From the NCBI RefSeq assembly GCF_902859765.1, contig NZ_CADIJV010000010.1, positions 62,001-126,000 of the forward strand: a stretch of 64,000 bases of DNA, given 5' to 3'. The stretch's first letter is position 1; each line of letters opens with the position of its first letter. Position numbers and translations under genes: made by a program. Under the pieces are notes generated by a model. The model did no database searches and was not told where the DNA came from. It was given only the letters and a program-made list of their open reading frames with translations. Shown one piece after another: positions 8,131 through 17,200 of the stretch. Source of the DNA: Achromobacter pulmonis (GTDB taxonomy: Bacteria; Pseudomonadota; Gammaproteobacteria; Burkholderiales; Burkholderiaceae_B).

Positions 8131-10422
8131 ATGTCCGCCCCGCCTGTACCTGATGCGCCTTCGCCTTTCGACGCTTCCTGGCGGCAGGAGGCGGGCGCGG
8201 GCCTCGACGCCGACGGCCTGGCGCTTATCGACCAGGCGGTGGCCTGGTCGGTTCCCCGTTTCGAGGGCCAGCACGCCCTGACCGGCGAACCGCTCGCCTC
8301 GCACGGCGCCGGCGTGGTGCGGATCCTGGCGGGCCTGCACACCGACGCCGCCACGCGCGCCGCGGCGCTGCTGGCAGCCTTGCCCACCGACCTGACCGCG
8401 CCGGCGCCTGCGCTGCGTAACGACCCGATCGCCGCCGCCTTCGGCGCCGAGGTCGCCCGCCTGGTGCAGGGTACGCGCGCCCTGCTGCGCCTTGGCGTGG
8501 TGGCGCGCCAGGCCAGCGATGTCGAAGCGGAAACCGGCACCCAGAAGGAAATGCAGCGCAAGATGCTGCTGGCCATGGCGGCCGACCTGCGCATTGTGCT
8601 GATGCGCCTGGCCTCGCGCCTGCGCACGCTGCGCTGGCATGCCGAAAGCAAGACCCCCTGTTCGACCGCTTTCGCCCGCGAAACCCTGGATCTGTACGCG
8701 CCGCTGGCCAACCGCCTGGGCATCTGGCAGATCAAGTGGGAAATGGAAGACCTGGCGTTCCGCTTCCTGGAGCCCGACCGCTACAAGCAGATTGCCCGTT
8801 TGCTCGAGGAAAAGCGGGCCGAGCGCGAGGCCTTCATCGCCGACGCCATCGAGCGTCTGCAGACGGCGCTGGCCAGACACGGCATCGAGGCCGAGGTCAG
8901 CGGCCGGCCCAAGCACATCTACAGCATCTGGAACAAGATGCGGATCAAGCGGCTCGACTTCTCGCAGATGTACGACCTGCGCGCCCTGCGCATCATCGTC
9001 GAGGACGTGCGCGCGTGCTACATGGCCCTGGGCATGGTGCACGAGATGTGGACGCCGCTGTCCGATGAGTTCGACGATTACATCTCGCGGCCCAAGCCCA
9101 ACGGCTACCGCTCGCTGCACACGGTGGTGACCGACGACGACGGCCGGCCGTTCGAGGTGCAGATCCGTACCCGCGAAATGCACCAGTTCGCCGAGTACGG
9201 CATGGCCGCGCACTGGCGCTACAAGGAGGCCGGCGCCAAGGGCGGGCAGGTGGCCGCCTCCAGCGAATACGACCGGCAACTGGCCTGGATGCGCCAGCTG
9301 CTCGCCTGGAACAGCGATGTCGAGGCCGGCGAGACGCCCGCCGCCGACAAGCCGGACGCGGCCAGGCCGGCCGCCGCCAAGTCCGGGCCCGGCAAGAACC
9401 GCCATGCCTCGGTCGCGCCCGCGCCGACCGACGAGCGCATCTACGTGCTGACGCCGCAGGCCCGTGTGATCGAGTTGCCGGCCGGCGCCACGCCGGTCGA
9501 TTTCGCCTACCACCTGCACACCGACCTGGGCCACCGCTGCCGCGGCGCGCGCGTCGACGGCCAGATGGTGCCCCTGCAGACGCGCCTGGCTACCGGCCAG
9601 ACGGTCGAGATCATTTCCGCCAAGTCCGGCGGGCCGTCGCGCGACTGGCTCAATCCTCAGTTGGGGTTCCTGGCCAGTCCGCGGGCCCGCGCCAAGGTGC
9701 GCATGTGGTTCAACGCCATCGAACTGCAACAGCGCATCACGCAGGGCCAGGCGCTGGTCGAGAAGGAATTGCAGCGGCTGGGCAAAACCGCGGTCAACCT
9801 CGAACAGCTGGCACAGAACCTCGGTTTCGCCCGCGCCGACGACCTGTACGTGGCCGCCGCCAAGGAAGAGTTCAGCCTGCGCCAGATCGACGCCGTGTTC
9901 CAGCAGCCGGCGCCCGCCGTCGAGCCGCAGCCGGCCGCCCTGCGCCACGCCAGCGCCGGCAGCGCCGAGAAAAGCGGCAAGAGCGGGGTGCTGGTGGTGG
10001 GCGTGGACTCGCTGCTGACGCAACTGGCGCGCTGCTGCCGTCCGGCGCCGCCCGACGCGATCGCCGGCTTCGTGACGCGGGGGCGCGGCGTGTCGATCCA
10101 CCGCGGCGACTGCCACAGCTACCTGGCGCTGGCGGCGCGCGAACCCGAGCGCGTGATCGAAGTGGCTTGGGGCGAGACGCCGGCGGACACTTTCTATCCG
10201 GTCGACATCAGCGTGCGCGCGCACGACCGCCCCGGCCTGCTGCGCGACCTGTCCGAAGTGTTCGCGCGGCTGCGCCTGAACGTGGTGGGCGTGAACACCC
10301 AGAGCCGGCAGTCGCTGGCCCATATGGTGTTCACGGTGGAAGTGCGCGGCGGCGAATCGCTGGCGCGCGCGCTGGCCGCGCTGGCCGAAGTGCCGGGCGT
10401 GTCGTCGGCGGCGCGGCGCTAG
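8131..10422 (+). CDS. relA: (p)ppGpp synthetase RelA (hydrolase domain degenerate)
   Basis: Makes the alarmone (p)ppGpp from ATP and GTP/GDP on stalled ribosomes. The 763-residue protein contains a degenerate HD domain (about 30-170) reading TRAAALLAALPTD where hydrolases have an intact HD pair, which points to RelA rather than SpoT. The synthetase core (about 250-365) includes KRLDFSQMYDLRALRII and RPKPNGYRSLHT. A TGS domain starts at DERIYVLTPQARVIELPAG (about 432), a zinc-finger-like segment LARCCRPAPPDAIAGFVTRG precedes the C-terminus, and an ACT/RRM domain covers about 685-760. It is convergent with the MFS gene. A 738-residue antisense frame is a shadow. Confidence 0.95.
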   Translation: MSAPPVPDAPSPFDASWRQEAGAGLDADGLALIDQAVAWSVPRFEGQHALTGEPLASHGAGVVRILAGLHTDAATRAAALLAALPTDLTAPAPALRNDPIAAAFGAEVARLVQGTRALLRLGVVARQASDVEAETGTQKEMQRKMLLAMAADLRIVLMRLASRLRTLRWHAESKTPCSTAFARETLDLYAPLANRLGIWQIKWEMEDLAFRFLEPDRYKQIARLLEEKRAEREAFIADAIERLQTALARHGIEAEVSGRPKHIYSIWNKMRIKRLDFSQMYDLRALRIIVEDVRACYMALGMVHEMWTPLSDEFDDYISRPKPNGYRSLHTVVTDDDGRPFEVQIRTREMHQFAEYGMAAHWRYKEAGAKGGQVAASSEYDRQLAWMRQLLAWNSDVEAGETPAADKPDAARPAAAKSGPGKNRHASVAPAPTDERIYVLTPQARVIELPAGATPVDFAYHLHTDLGHRCRGARVDGQMVPLQTRLATGQTVEIISAKSGGPSRDWLNPQLGFLASPRARAKVRMWFNAIELQQRITQGQALVEKELQRLGKTAVNLEQLAQNLGFARADDLYVAAAKEEFSLRQIDAVFQQPAPAVEPQPAALRHASAGSAEKSGKSGVLVVGVDSLLTQLARCCRPAPPDAIAGFVTRGRGVSIHRGDCHSYLALAAREPERVIEVAWGETPADTFYPVDISVRAHDRPGLLRDLSEVFARLRLNVVGVNTQSRQSLAHMVFTVEVRGGESLARALAALAEVPGVSSAARR

Positions 10423-10492
10423 CCGGGCGCGCCGGCTCGGGTGTGCAGGTCGCGCCCCGGGCCGGGGCGGCCCGGGATCCTGCCGGCGGGCT

Positions 10493-11806
10493 TCAGTGGT
10501 CCAGGTTCTCGTGGGCGCGTTCGCGCATGAAGAACGAGGCCACCAGCCCCAGCGCGACGCCGAACATCACGTAGTAGGCGGGCGCCATCGGCGAACCCGT
10601 GGTCTTGATCAGCCAGGTCACGATGAACTGGGCGAAGCCGCCGAAGATCATCACCGCCACGTTATAGGCCAGCGACAGGCCCACTGAACGCACCCGGGCC
10701 GGGAACAGTTCCGCCATGACGGTGCTGAATACGCCGAAGAAGGCCGACACGAAGAAGCACACCACGATCTGCACCGTCAGCAGGCGGCCAATCGACGGCG
10801 CATCCGACAGCCAGTGGTACAGCGGATACAGCACCACCAGGTAGCCGATCAGCGAGCCGATCACGAGAGGGCGGCGGCCGACACGGTCGGACCAGGCGCC
10901 CATGAACGGCGTCAGCAGCACCATCAATGCCGCGCCCGCCATCTGCACCAGAAAGGTCTGGTTCAGCGGCAGCTTGAGGATCTGGGTCGAATAGGTCACC
11001 AGATAGGTGAAGGTGATGTAGATCGACACCGTCGCCGTGACCACCAGGCCCACGCCGATCAGCGTCTCGCGGGTGTGGCTGCGGACCATCTCGGCCAGGC
11101 TCAGGCGCTGCACCTCGCCGCGCGCGGCGGCTTGGCGCTCCTCTTCCTTGAGCTGCTTGAAGGCATCGGTTTCGTCGATGTTGCGGCGGATATAGATGGC
11201 GATCGGCACAATCACCAGGCCGAAAGCGAACGGCAGGCGCCAGGCCCAGGCCGCGATCTGCTCCTGCGTGAAGAACTCGGTGATCAGCGTGCCGCAGGCC
11301 GCGCCGATCAGCAGCGCCAGCATCTGTCCGGCCATCTGCCACGAGCCGTAGAAACCGCGCCTGCCATTGGGCGCCATCTCGATCAGCAGGGCGGTCGAGG
11401 TGCCGAACTCACCGCCGGCCGAGAAGCCCTGCAGCAGCCGCGCGATCAGGATGAAGAGGGGGGCCAGGATGCCGGCAGCGTGATAGGTGGGCGCCACGGT
11501 GATCAGGGCGATCGACACCGCCATCAGCGACGTTACCAGCACCATGGCCGCCTTGCGGCCTTTTTTGTCGCCATAAAGGCCGAGGATGATGCCGCCCACC
11601 GGCCGCATGAAGAAACCGACGCCGAAGATCGCCGTGGTCATCAGGATGGCATTCAGTTCGCTGCCGGGAACGCTGGGATCGGTCGGGAAGAACAGTTTCG
11701 AGATGATCGGCGTCATGAACGCGAATACCAGGAAGTCATACCATTCGAGGGCATTGCCGATGACTGCCGCCACGATGTTGCGCGTGGGAACTGCTTTGTG
11801 CTGCAC
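10493..11806 (-). CDS. MFS transporter, metabolite:H+ symporter (MHS) family
   Basis: A 12-helix inner-membrane symporter of 437 residues, probably importing a carboxylate or osmolyte with protons. The MHS signatures are GNALEWYDFLVFAF near the N-terminus, the loop GLYGDKKGRKAAM, RLLQGFSAGGEFG, and MAELFPARVRSVGLSLAYN in the second half. The cytosolic loop AFKQLKEEERQAAARGE between the two six-helix halves is also typical. The preferred start is GTG at 11806 (VQHKAVPTRNIVAAVIGN), with AGGAG 5 bases upstream; the longer frame has no better signal. The substrate cannot be read from sequence. It is divergent from argE. Confidence 0.88.
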   Translation of the reverse strand: MQHKAVPTRNIVAAVIGNALEWYDFLVFAFMTPIISKLFFPTDPSVPGSELNAILMTTAIFGVGFFMRPVGGIILGLYGDKKGRKAAMVLVTSLMAVSIALITVAPTYHAAGILAPLFILIARLLQGFSAGGEFGTSTALLIEMAPNGRRGFYGSWQMAGQMLALLIGAACGTLITEFFTQEQIAAWAWRLPFAFGLVIVPIAIYIRRNIDETDAFKQLKEEERQAAARGEVQRLSLAEMVRSHTRETLIGVGLVVTATVSIYITFTYLVTYSTQILKLPLNQTFLVQMAGAALMVLLTPFMGAWSDRVGRRPLVIGSLIGYLVVLYPLYHWLSDAPSIGRLLTVQIVVCFFVSAFFGVFSTVMAELFPARVRSVGLSLAYNVAVMIFGGFAQFIVTWLIKTTGSPMAPAYYVMFGVALGLVASFFMRERAHENLDH

Positions 11807-11937
11807 GATTGCTCCTAGGGGCTTGCTGCTTGAAGGCCGACATTCTAGGCCCAGGCGCGCCGTCACAACGGCCTGGGGCGCGGGACGCGGACGCTTCCTG
11901 GCTTTACACTGCTGCTTTTCCCCAAGAGAGTTGCTAC

Positions 11938-13089
11938 ATGAACGCGCGCACCTGGCTGGAGACGCTGGTCGGTTTCGACACCACCAGCCGAAATTCCAAT
12001 CTCGCCCTCATCGAGACCGTCCGCGACTGGCTCAAGGGCCAGGGCGTCGAGGCGTGGCTGGCGCACAATCCCGAGCGCACCAAGGCCAACCTTTTCGCGA
12101 CCCTGCCCGCGCAGGACGGCAACCAGCAGGGCGGCATCGTCCTGTCGGGCCACACCGACGTGGTGCCGGTCGACGGCCAGGACTGGAGCACGGACCCGTT
12201 CAAGCTGGTCGAGAAAGACGGCCTGTTGTATGGCCGTGGCAGCTGCGACATGAAAGGGTTCATCGCCGGTTCGCTGGCGCTGGTGCCGGATTTCCTGGCC
12301 ATGCCGCGCAAGAAGCCGATCCATCTGGCATTTTCCTACGACGAGGAAGTCGGCTGCGCCGGCGCGCCGTACATGCTGGCTGATCTGCACGACCGCGGCA
12401 TCCGCCCCGAAGGCTGCGTGGTGGGCGAGCCCACCGGCATGCAGGTGGTGGTGGCGCACAAGGGCATCAACCTGTTCCGCTGCAAGGTGCATGGCAAGGC
12501 GGCGCACTCGTCGCTGACCCCGCGCGGCTGCAACGCCATCGAATACGCCGCCCGCCTGATCTGCCGCATCCGCGACCTGGCCGACAGCTTCAAGGCCAAT
12601 GGCCCGTACGACCAGTTCTACGACGTGCCGTTCTCGACCATGACCACCAACCAGATCCGCGGCGGCATCGCGGTCAACACCATTCCCGAGCTGTGCGAAT
12701 TCACCTACGAATTCCGCAACCTGCCGGGCATGCAACCCGACCAGATCCAGGCCGAAGTCGAAAAATACGTGCGCGAAGAGCTCCTGCCGCGCATGAAGGC
12801 CGAATTCGACGGCGCCAGCATCGAGATCGAGACCGGCGCCGCCGCGCCCGCGCTGGAAGCGTCCGAAGAGGCGGCCATCACTCAGCTGGTGCGCGCCCTG
12901 ACCGAGGACCGCGCCACCCGCAAGGTGGCCTATGGCACCGAAGCCGGCCTGTTCCAGGGCATCGGCATCCCGACCGTGGTCTGCGGCCCGGCCCACATCG
13001 AACAGGCGCACAAGCCCGACGAATTCGTCGCGCTCGATCAACTGGCGGCCTGCGAGACCTTCCTGCGCCGCCTGGGGCAGTCGCTCTGA
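11938..13089 (+). CDS. argE: Acetylornithine deacetylase
   Basis: Hydrolyses N2-acetylornithine to ornithine plus acetate in arginine synthesis; an M20-family di-zinc enzyme. The 383-residue product has SGHTDVVPVDGQDW (first metal histidine and aspartate), YGRGSCDMKGFIA (bridging aspartate), SYDEEVGCAGA (catalytic and metal glutamates), CVVGEPTGM and, near the C-terminus, CGPAHIEQAHKPDEFV (metal histidine). The ATG at 11938 is chosen because MNARTWLETLVGFDTTSRNSN begins the family homology. It is divergent from the MFS gene and is followed by the trp genes, apparently as a separate unit. Confidence 0.94.
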   Translation: MNARTWLETLVGFDTTSRNSNLALIETVRDWLKGQGVEAWLAHNPERTKANLFATLPAQDGNQQGGIVLSGHTDVVPVDGQDWSTDPFKLVEKDGLLYGRGSCDMKGFIAGSLALVPDFLAMPRKKPIHLAFSYDEEVGCAGAPYMLADLHDRGIRPEGCVVGEPTGMQVVVAHKGINLFRCKVHGKAAHSSLTPRGCNAIEYAARLICRIRDLADSFKANGPYDQFYDVPFSTMTTNQIRGGIAVNTIPELCEFTYEFRNLPGMQPDQIQAEVEKYVREELLPRMKAEFDGASIEIETGAAAPALEASEEAAITQLVRALTEDRATRKVAYGTEAGLFQGIGIPTVVCGPAHIEQAHKPDEFVALDQLAACETFLRRLGQSL

Positions 13090-13249
13090 CACGCCCGGCC
13101 GGGGTGCCCGGTCGACGATACCCGGTCCAGCTGCGTCCGGCCCAGGGCCGGGGTGCGTCCCCGCCCTGGCCGGCGTCAGGTAAAATGACGGGTTGCAAAC
13201 CGGATTCGCGGGCCGCAGTGGCCGGTCGTGATGCCGGGGGAGATGCTTG

Positions 13250-14449
13250 GTGAAACCTTACGATTTTCCGGATGCCCAGGGCCATTTCGGCCCTTATGGC
13301 GGTGTTTTCGTGGCGGAAACGCTGATGCACGCGCTCGACGAGCTGCGCGCGGCCTATGACCGCTATCGTGTCGATCCCGCCTTCCTGGAAGAGTTCAACT
13401 ACGAACTCAAGCATTTCGTCGGCCGTCCCAGCCCGGTCTATCATGCCCGCCGCTGGTCCGAACAGCTGGGCGGCGCCCAGATCTGGTTCAAGCGCGAAGA
13501 CCTCAACCACACCGGCGCGCACAAGGTCAACAACTGCATCGGCCAGGCGCTGCTGGCCAAGCGCATGGGCAAGCCGCGCGTCATCGCCGAAACCGGCGCT
13601 GGCCAGCATGGCGTGGCCACGGCCACGGTGGCTGCCCGCTACGGCATGGAATGCGTGGTCTACATGGGCAGCGAAGACGTGCGCCGCCAGGCTTCCAACG
13701 TCTACCGCATGAAGCTGCTGGGCGCCACGGTGGTGCCGGTCACGTCCGGTTCGCGCACCCTCAAGGACGCGCTCAACGAAGCCATGCGCGACTGGGTCAC
13801 CAACATCGAGAACACCTTCTACATCATCGGCACGGTGGCGGGGCCCGACCCCTATCCGCGCATGGTGCGGGATTTCCAGACCGTCATCGGCAACGAATGC
13901 CTGACGCAGATGCCCGAGGCCATCGGTCGCCAGCCCGACTACGTCGTGGCCGCGGTCGGCGGCGGCTCCAACGCCATGGGCATCTTCCATCCCTACATCC
14001 CCTACGAGAACGTGCGCCTGATCGGCGTCGAAGCCGCGGGCGAGGGCATGGACAGCGGCAAGCACGCCGCATCGCTGGCCGCCGGCCGGATCGGCGTGCT
14101 GCACGGCAACCGCACCTACGTCATGCAGGATGCCGACGGCCAGGTCCAGGAAACGCACTCGGTCTCGGCCGGCCTGGATTACCCCGGCGTCGGTCCCGAA
14201 CATGCCTGGCTCAAGGACAGCGGCCGGGCCGAATACGTCGGCATCACCGACGACGAAGCCCTCAAGGCCTTCCATGATTGCTGCCGCATCGAAGGCATCA
14301 TGCCGGCGCTTGAATCTTCCCACGCCATCGCCCAGGCCGTGAAGATGGCCCCCACGCTGCCGCACGACGCCGTCATCCTGGTCAATCTGTCGGGCCGAGG
14401 CGACAAGGATATGCATACTGTCGCCGAACGTGCCGGCATCGAGCTCTAA
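13250..14449 (+). CDS. trpB: Tryptophan synthase beta chain
   Basis: Condenses indole with L-serine to make tryptophan, in an alpha2-beta2 complex with TrpA. The 399-residue protein carries the PLP lysine (Lys92) in [10 protein letters not shown], the GETGAGQHG-type loop ([13 protein letters not shown]), the phosphate-binding GGGSNAMG, and the ESSHA motif near the C-terminus. The start is GTG at 13250, with GGGGGAG 7 bases upstream; a TTG immediately before it is less likely. trpA begins 1 base after its stop. The upstream gene is argE rather than trpF. Confidence 0.97.
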   Translation: MKPYDFPDAQGHFGPYGGVFVAETLMHALDELRAAYDRYRVDPAFLEEFNYELKHFVGRPSPVYHARRWSEQLGGAQIWFKREDLNHTGAHKVNNCIGQALLAKRMGKPRVIAETGAGQHGVATATVAARYGMECVVYMGSEDVRRQASNVYRMKLLGATVVPVTSGSRTLKDALNEAMRDWVTNIENTFYIIGTVAGPDPYPRMVRDFQTVIGNECLTQMPEAIGRQPDYVVAAVGGGSNAMGIFHPYIPYENVRLIGVEAAGEGMDSGKHAASLAAGRIGVLHGNRTYVMQDADGQVQETHSVSAGLDYPGVGPEHAWLKDSGRAEYVGITDDEALKAFHDCCRIEGIMPALESSHAIAQAVKMAPTLPHDAVILVNLSGRGDKDMHTVAERAGIEL

Positions 14450-14450
14450 C

Positions 14451-15317
14451 ATGACGACAACCCGTTCCGATCGCATCGCCGCCGCCTTCGGGCGCACCGC
14501 CGAGTCCGGCCGTGCCGCGGCGCTGATTCCCTACATCGCGGCAGGCGATCCGTCGCCCGCCGCCACCGTTCCCCTGATGCACGCGCTGGTCGAGGCCGGC
14601 GCCGACGTCATCGAGTTGGGCGTGCCGTTTTCCGATCCCATGGCCGACGGCCCGGTGATCCAGCGCGCCGCCGAGCGCGCCATCGCCCAGGGCGTGGGGC
14701 TGGGCCGGGTGCTCGACCTGGTGGCCGAGTTCCGCCAGCGCGATACGGCCACCCCCGTGGTGCTGATGGGCTACGCCAACCCGATCGAACGCATGGGCCA
14801 GGCCGAATTCGCCCGCCGGGCCGAAGCCGCGGGCGTCGACGGCGTGCTGGTGGTCGACTATCCGCCCGAAGAAGTGGTCGAGTTTGCCGGCACCCTCGGC
14901 CGCCACGGCATCGCGCCGATCTTCCTGCTGGCCCCCACCTCGACCGAAGCGCGTATCCAGGCGGTGGCCCACGTGGCTCGCGGCTATGTCTATTACGTCT
15001 CGCTCAAGGGCGTGACGGGCGCCGGCTCGCTCAATACCGACGACGTCGCCGAACGCGTGGCGGTGATCCGCCGCCACGTGCGCGACATCCCGGTCGGCGT
15101 GGGCTTCGGCATCCGCGACGCGGAAAGCGCGCAGCGCGTGGCCCGCGTGGCTGACGCGGTCGTCATCGGCAGCAAACTGATTGAAACCATGGAGCAGGCG
15201 GTGGCGAATGCGCCCGCCGGCCAGCAAACCGACGCCGCAGTCGCCGCCGCCAGCGGCTGGCTGCGCACCATCCGGCAGGCGCTGGATCAAGTAAAACGAC
15301 CGAGCGCGTCGGCCTGA
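14451..15317 (+). CDS. trpA: Tryptophan synthase alpha chain
   Basis: Cleaves indole-3-glycerol phosphate to indole and glyceraldehyde 3-phosphate and channels indole to TrpB. The 288-residue TIM barrel has the catalytic Glu in [22 protein letters not shown] (about 49), the catalytic Asp in [13 protein letters not shown], and the phosphate-binding segments SLKGVTGAG and [11 protein letters not shown]. The start at ATG 14451 is 1 base past the trpB stop. It is followed by accD 37 bases later. Confidence 0.97.
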   Translation: MTTTRSDRIAAAFGRTAESGRAAALIPYIAAGDPSPAATVPLMHALVEAGADVIELGVPFSDPMADGPVIQRAAERAIAQGVGLGRVLDLVAEFRQRDTATPVVLMGYANPIERMGQAEFARRAEAAGVDGVLVVDYPPEEVVEFAGTLGRHGIAPIFLLAPTSTEARIQAVAHVARGYVYYVSLKGVTGAGSLNTDDVAERVAVIRRHVRDIPVGVGFGIRDAESAQRVARVADAVVIGSKLIETMEQAVANAPAGQQTDAAVAAASGWLRTIRQALDQVKRPSASA

Positions 15318-15354
15318 GCGGCCTGGCGCGACTTCCTTACGGGATGAACAAACA

Positions 15355-16233
15355 ATGAGCTGGATCGAAAAACTCCTGCCGCCTCGCATCAATAAAACCA
15401 GCGACAGCGGCGCCCGTCGCGTGCCCGAAGGCCTGTGGGTGAAATGTCCGTCGTGCGAAACGGTGCTGTACAGCGAAGACCTGGCAGCCAACCTGCACGT
15501 CTGCCCCAAGTGCGATCACCACATGCGCATCGGCGCCCGTGCCCGCATCGACTCGTTGCTCGATATGGAAGGGCGGGTCGAGATCGGCCAGAGCACGCGC
15601 TCGGTCGACTCGCTGAAATTCAAGGACACGCGCAAGTATCCCGAGCGCCTGGCCGAAGCCGTCAAGCAGACCGGGGAAACCGACGCGCTGGTGGTGGTCA
15701 GCGGCTCGATCCGTGGCGTGCCGGCGACGCTGGCCTGCTTCGAGTTCGAGTTCATGGGCGGCTCCATGGGATCGGTGGTGGGCGAGCGCTTCGCGCGCGG
15801 CGCCCAGGCCGCGCTCGACAACAAGACGCCCTTCATCTGTGTCGCCGCCTCGGGTGGCGCGCGCATGCAGGAAAGCCTGCTGTCGCTGATGCAGATGGCC
15901 AAAACCAACGCCATGCTGACGCGCCTGTCGGCCGCCGGCCTGCCGTTCATCAGTGTGCTGACCGACCCCACCATGGGAGGCGTGTCCGCGAGCTTTGCCT
16001 TCATGGGCGACGTGGTCATCGCCGAGCCCAAGGCCCTGATCGGCTTTGCCGGCCCGCGCGTGATCGAACAGACCGTGCGCGAGAAGCTGCCGGAAGGCTT
16101 CCAGCGCGCCGAGTTCCTGTTGCAGAAGGGCGCCATCGACATGGTCGTCGATCGCCGCCAGTTGCGCGAGGAAATCGCCCGCCTGCTGGCGCTGCTGACC
16201 AACCAGCCGGCCGACGTCGTCGCCCCCGCCTGA
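15355..16233 (+). CDS. accD: Acetyl-CoA carboxylase carboxyltransferase subunit beta
   Basis: Transfers the carboxyl group from biotin to acetyl-CoA, making malonyl-CoA together with AccA. The 292-residue protein has the N-terminal four-cysteine zinc ribbon (CPSC at about 28-31 and CPKC at about 47-50) and the crotonase-fold core, including the oxyanion-hole glycines in [12 protein letters not shown] and [13 protein letters not shown]. It follows trpA on the same strand and ends at a strong terminator. The often-adjacent folC is not here. Confidence 0.97.
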   Translation: MSWIEKLLPPRINKTSDSGARRVPEGLWVKCPSCETVLYSEDLAANLHVCPKCDHHMRIGARARIDSLLDMEGRVEIGQSTRSVDSLKFKDTRKYPERLAEAVKQTGETDALVVVSGSIRGVPATLACFEFEFMGGSMGSVVGERFARGAQAALDNKTPFICVAASGGARMQESLLSLMQMAKTNAMLTRLSAAGLPFISVLTDPTMGGVSASFAFMGDVVIAEPKALIGFAGPRVIEQTVREKLPEGFQRAEFLLQKGAIDMVVDRRQLREEIARLLALLTNQPADVVAPA

Positions 16234-16281
16234 GCCATCCCGTCCGGGTCTTGCCGACCCGGTAGGCGCAATGCATGAATA

Positions 16282-16312
16282 GCCGCCGCGCGTCAGTGCC
16301 GGCGGCTTTTTT
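16282..16312 (+). terminator. Rho-independent terminator after accD
   Basis: GCCGCCG (16282-16288) pairs with CGGCGGC (16300-16306), followed by TTTTTT. It closes the trpBA-accD transcript. Confidence 0.85.
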
Positions 16313-16505
16313 GCGCGCTCAGGTTTTGCGTCATGACAGGGGCATTGCCTCTGCTGGACGGAACAGTGTTTTCCATCTTTTTTGTTGCCTTATTACGACA
16401 TATTGCAAGCCTTCCGGCCCGGTTTTTGCTATGTTCTGTAGTACTGGATAACACTCGTGAATTGCGCCGAGATGTGCATCCCAAACAAATACGGAGTTGC
16501 TTCCA

Positions 16506-17054
16506 ATGCAGTCGACCAAGAAGAAGATGCTTGCCCGCCTAGTTGGTTTGGCCCTTGCCAGCGCCGCGACGATCGCCAGCGCCCAGTCGTCCGAAGGCAC
16601 CCAAGGTGGCGTGAGCCTGCACTACGGTGTTGGTGATCATTACCAGCGCTTTACGCTGAATTACGAAACGCCCTCGGTCTGGACCTACCAGTTCGGTGGC
16701 AACTGGGGCCGCCTGGACCTGACGCCCGAACTCGGCGTGTCGTACTGGTGGGCGAACGGTGACCGCTCGCCCAGCAATGTATGGCAATTGAACGCCATCC
16801 CGATGTTCCGCTGGTGGGCCGGCGAGCGCTTCTACCTCGAAGCCGGCATTGGCGCGACCGTGTTTTCGCGCACCCGCTTCGCCAACGAGAACATCAGCAC
16901 CGCCTTCCAGTTCGGCGACCACGTCGGCCTGGGCTTCCTGCTGACGCCGAACAACCGCATCGGCCTGCGCTATTCGCACTTCTCCAACGCCAGCATCAAG
17001 CGCCCGAACCCGGGCCTGGATACGGTGCAGTTGACCTACACGTACCAGTTCTGA
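16506..17054 (+). CDS. pagL: Lipid A 3-O-deacylase PagL
   Basis: An outer-membrane beta-barrel esterase that removes the 3-position acyl chain of lipid A, altering endotoxin potency. The 182-residue precursor has a Lys-rich signal peptide cleaved near ATIASA-QSS (about 26/27). The catalytic region IGLRYSHFSNASIKRPNPG holds His158 and Ser160, and the protein ends in the aromatic YTYQF expected for outer-membrane barrels. The frame is open throughout, so the gene looks functional. The start is ATG 16506 with CGGAG about 9 bases upstream; a TTG 9 bases earlier is less likely. It stands alone between two terminators. Confidence 0.92.
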   Translation: MQSTKKKMLARLVGLALASAATIASAQSSEGTQGGVSLHYGVGDHYQRFTLNYETPSVWTYQFGGNWGRLDLTPELGVSYWWANGDRSPSNVWQLNAIPMFRWWAGERFYLEAGIGATVFSRTRFANENISTAFQFGDHVGLGFLLTPNNRIGLRYSHFSNASIKRPNPGLDTVQLTYTYQF

Positions 17055-17080
17055 TCGTTCTGCGTCCGGTCTGATGAAAG

Positions 17081-17107
17081 AACCCTCGGCGACGAGGGTT
17101 TTTTTTC
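17081..17107 (+). terminator. Rho-independent terminator after pagL
   Basis: AACCCTCG (17081-17088) pairs with CGAGGGTT (17093-17100), followed by TTTTTTC. Confidence 0.9.
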
Positions 17108-17155
17108 GCCTCAACTTGCGCGGCCATGCGCGCGCCGATTGGCCAGCCCCAAAAA

Positions 17156-17185
17156 AAAAGCCCCCATCGCATGATGGGGGCTTTT
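17156..17185. terminator. Bidirectional terminator between pagL and rne
   Basis: A 13-bp perfect stem: AAAAGCCCCCATC (17156-17168) with GATGGGGGCTTTT (17173-17185), loop GCAT. A-rich on one side and T-rich on the other, it can stop rne transcription from the right (minus strand) and read-through from pagL. Confidence 0.92.
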
Positions 17186-17200
17186 CGCCAGGCGCCGTGC

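Noticed and set aside
8107-10323. 738-residue minus-strand ORF opposite relA
   Set aside because: Same GC-bias artefact; relA shows complete domain structure on the other strand.
16403-16435. TTGCAA and TATGTT as a pagL promoter
   Set aside because: The spacer of 21 bases is too long and neither hexamer is strong.
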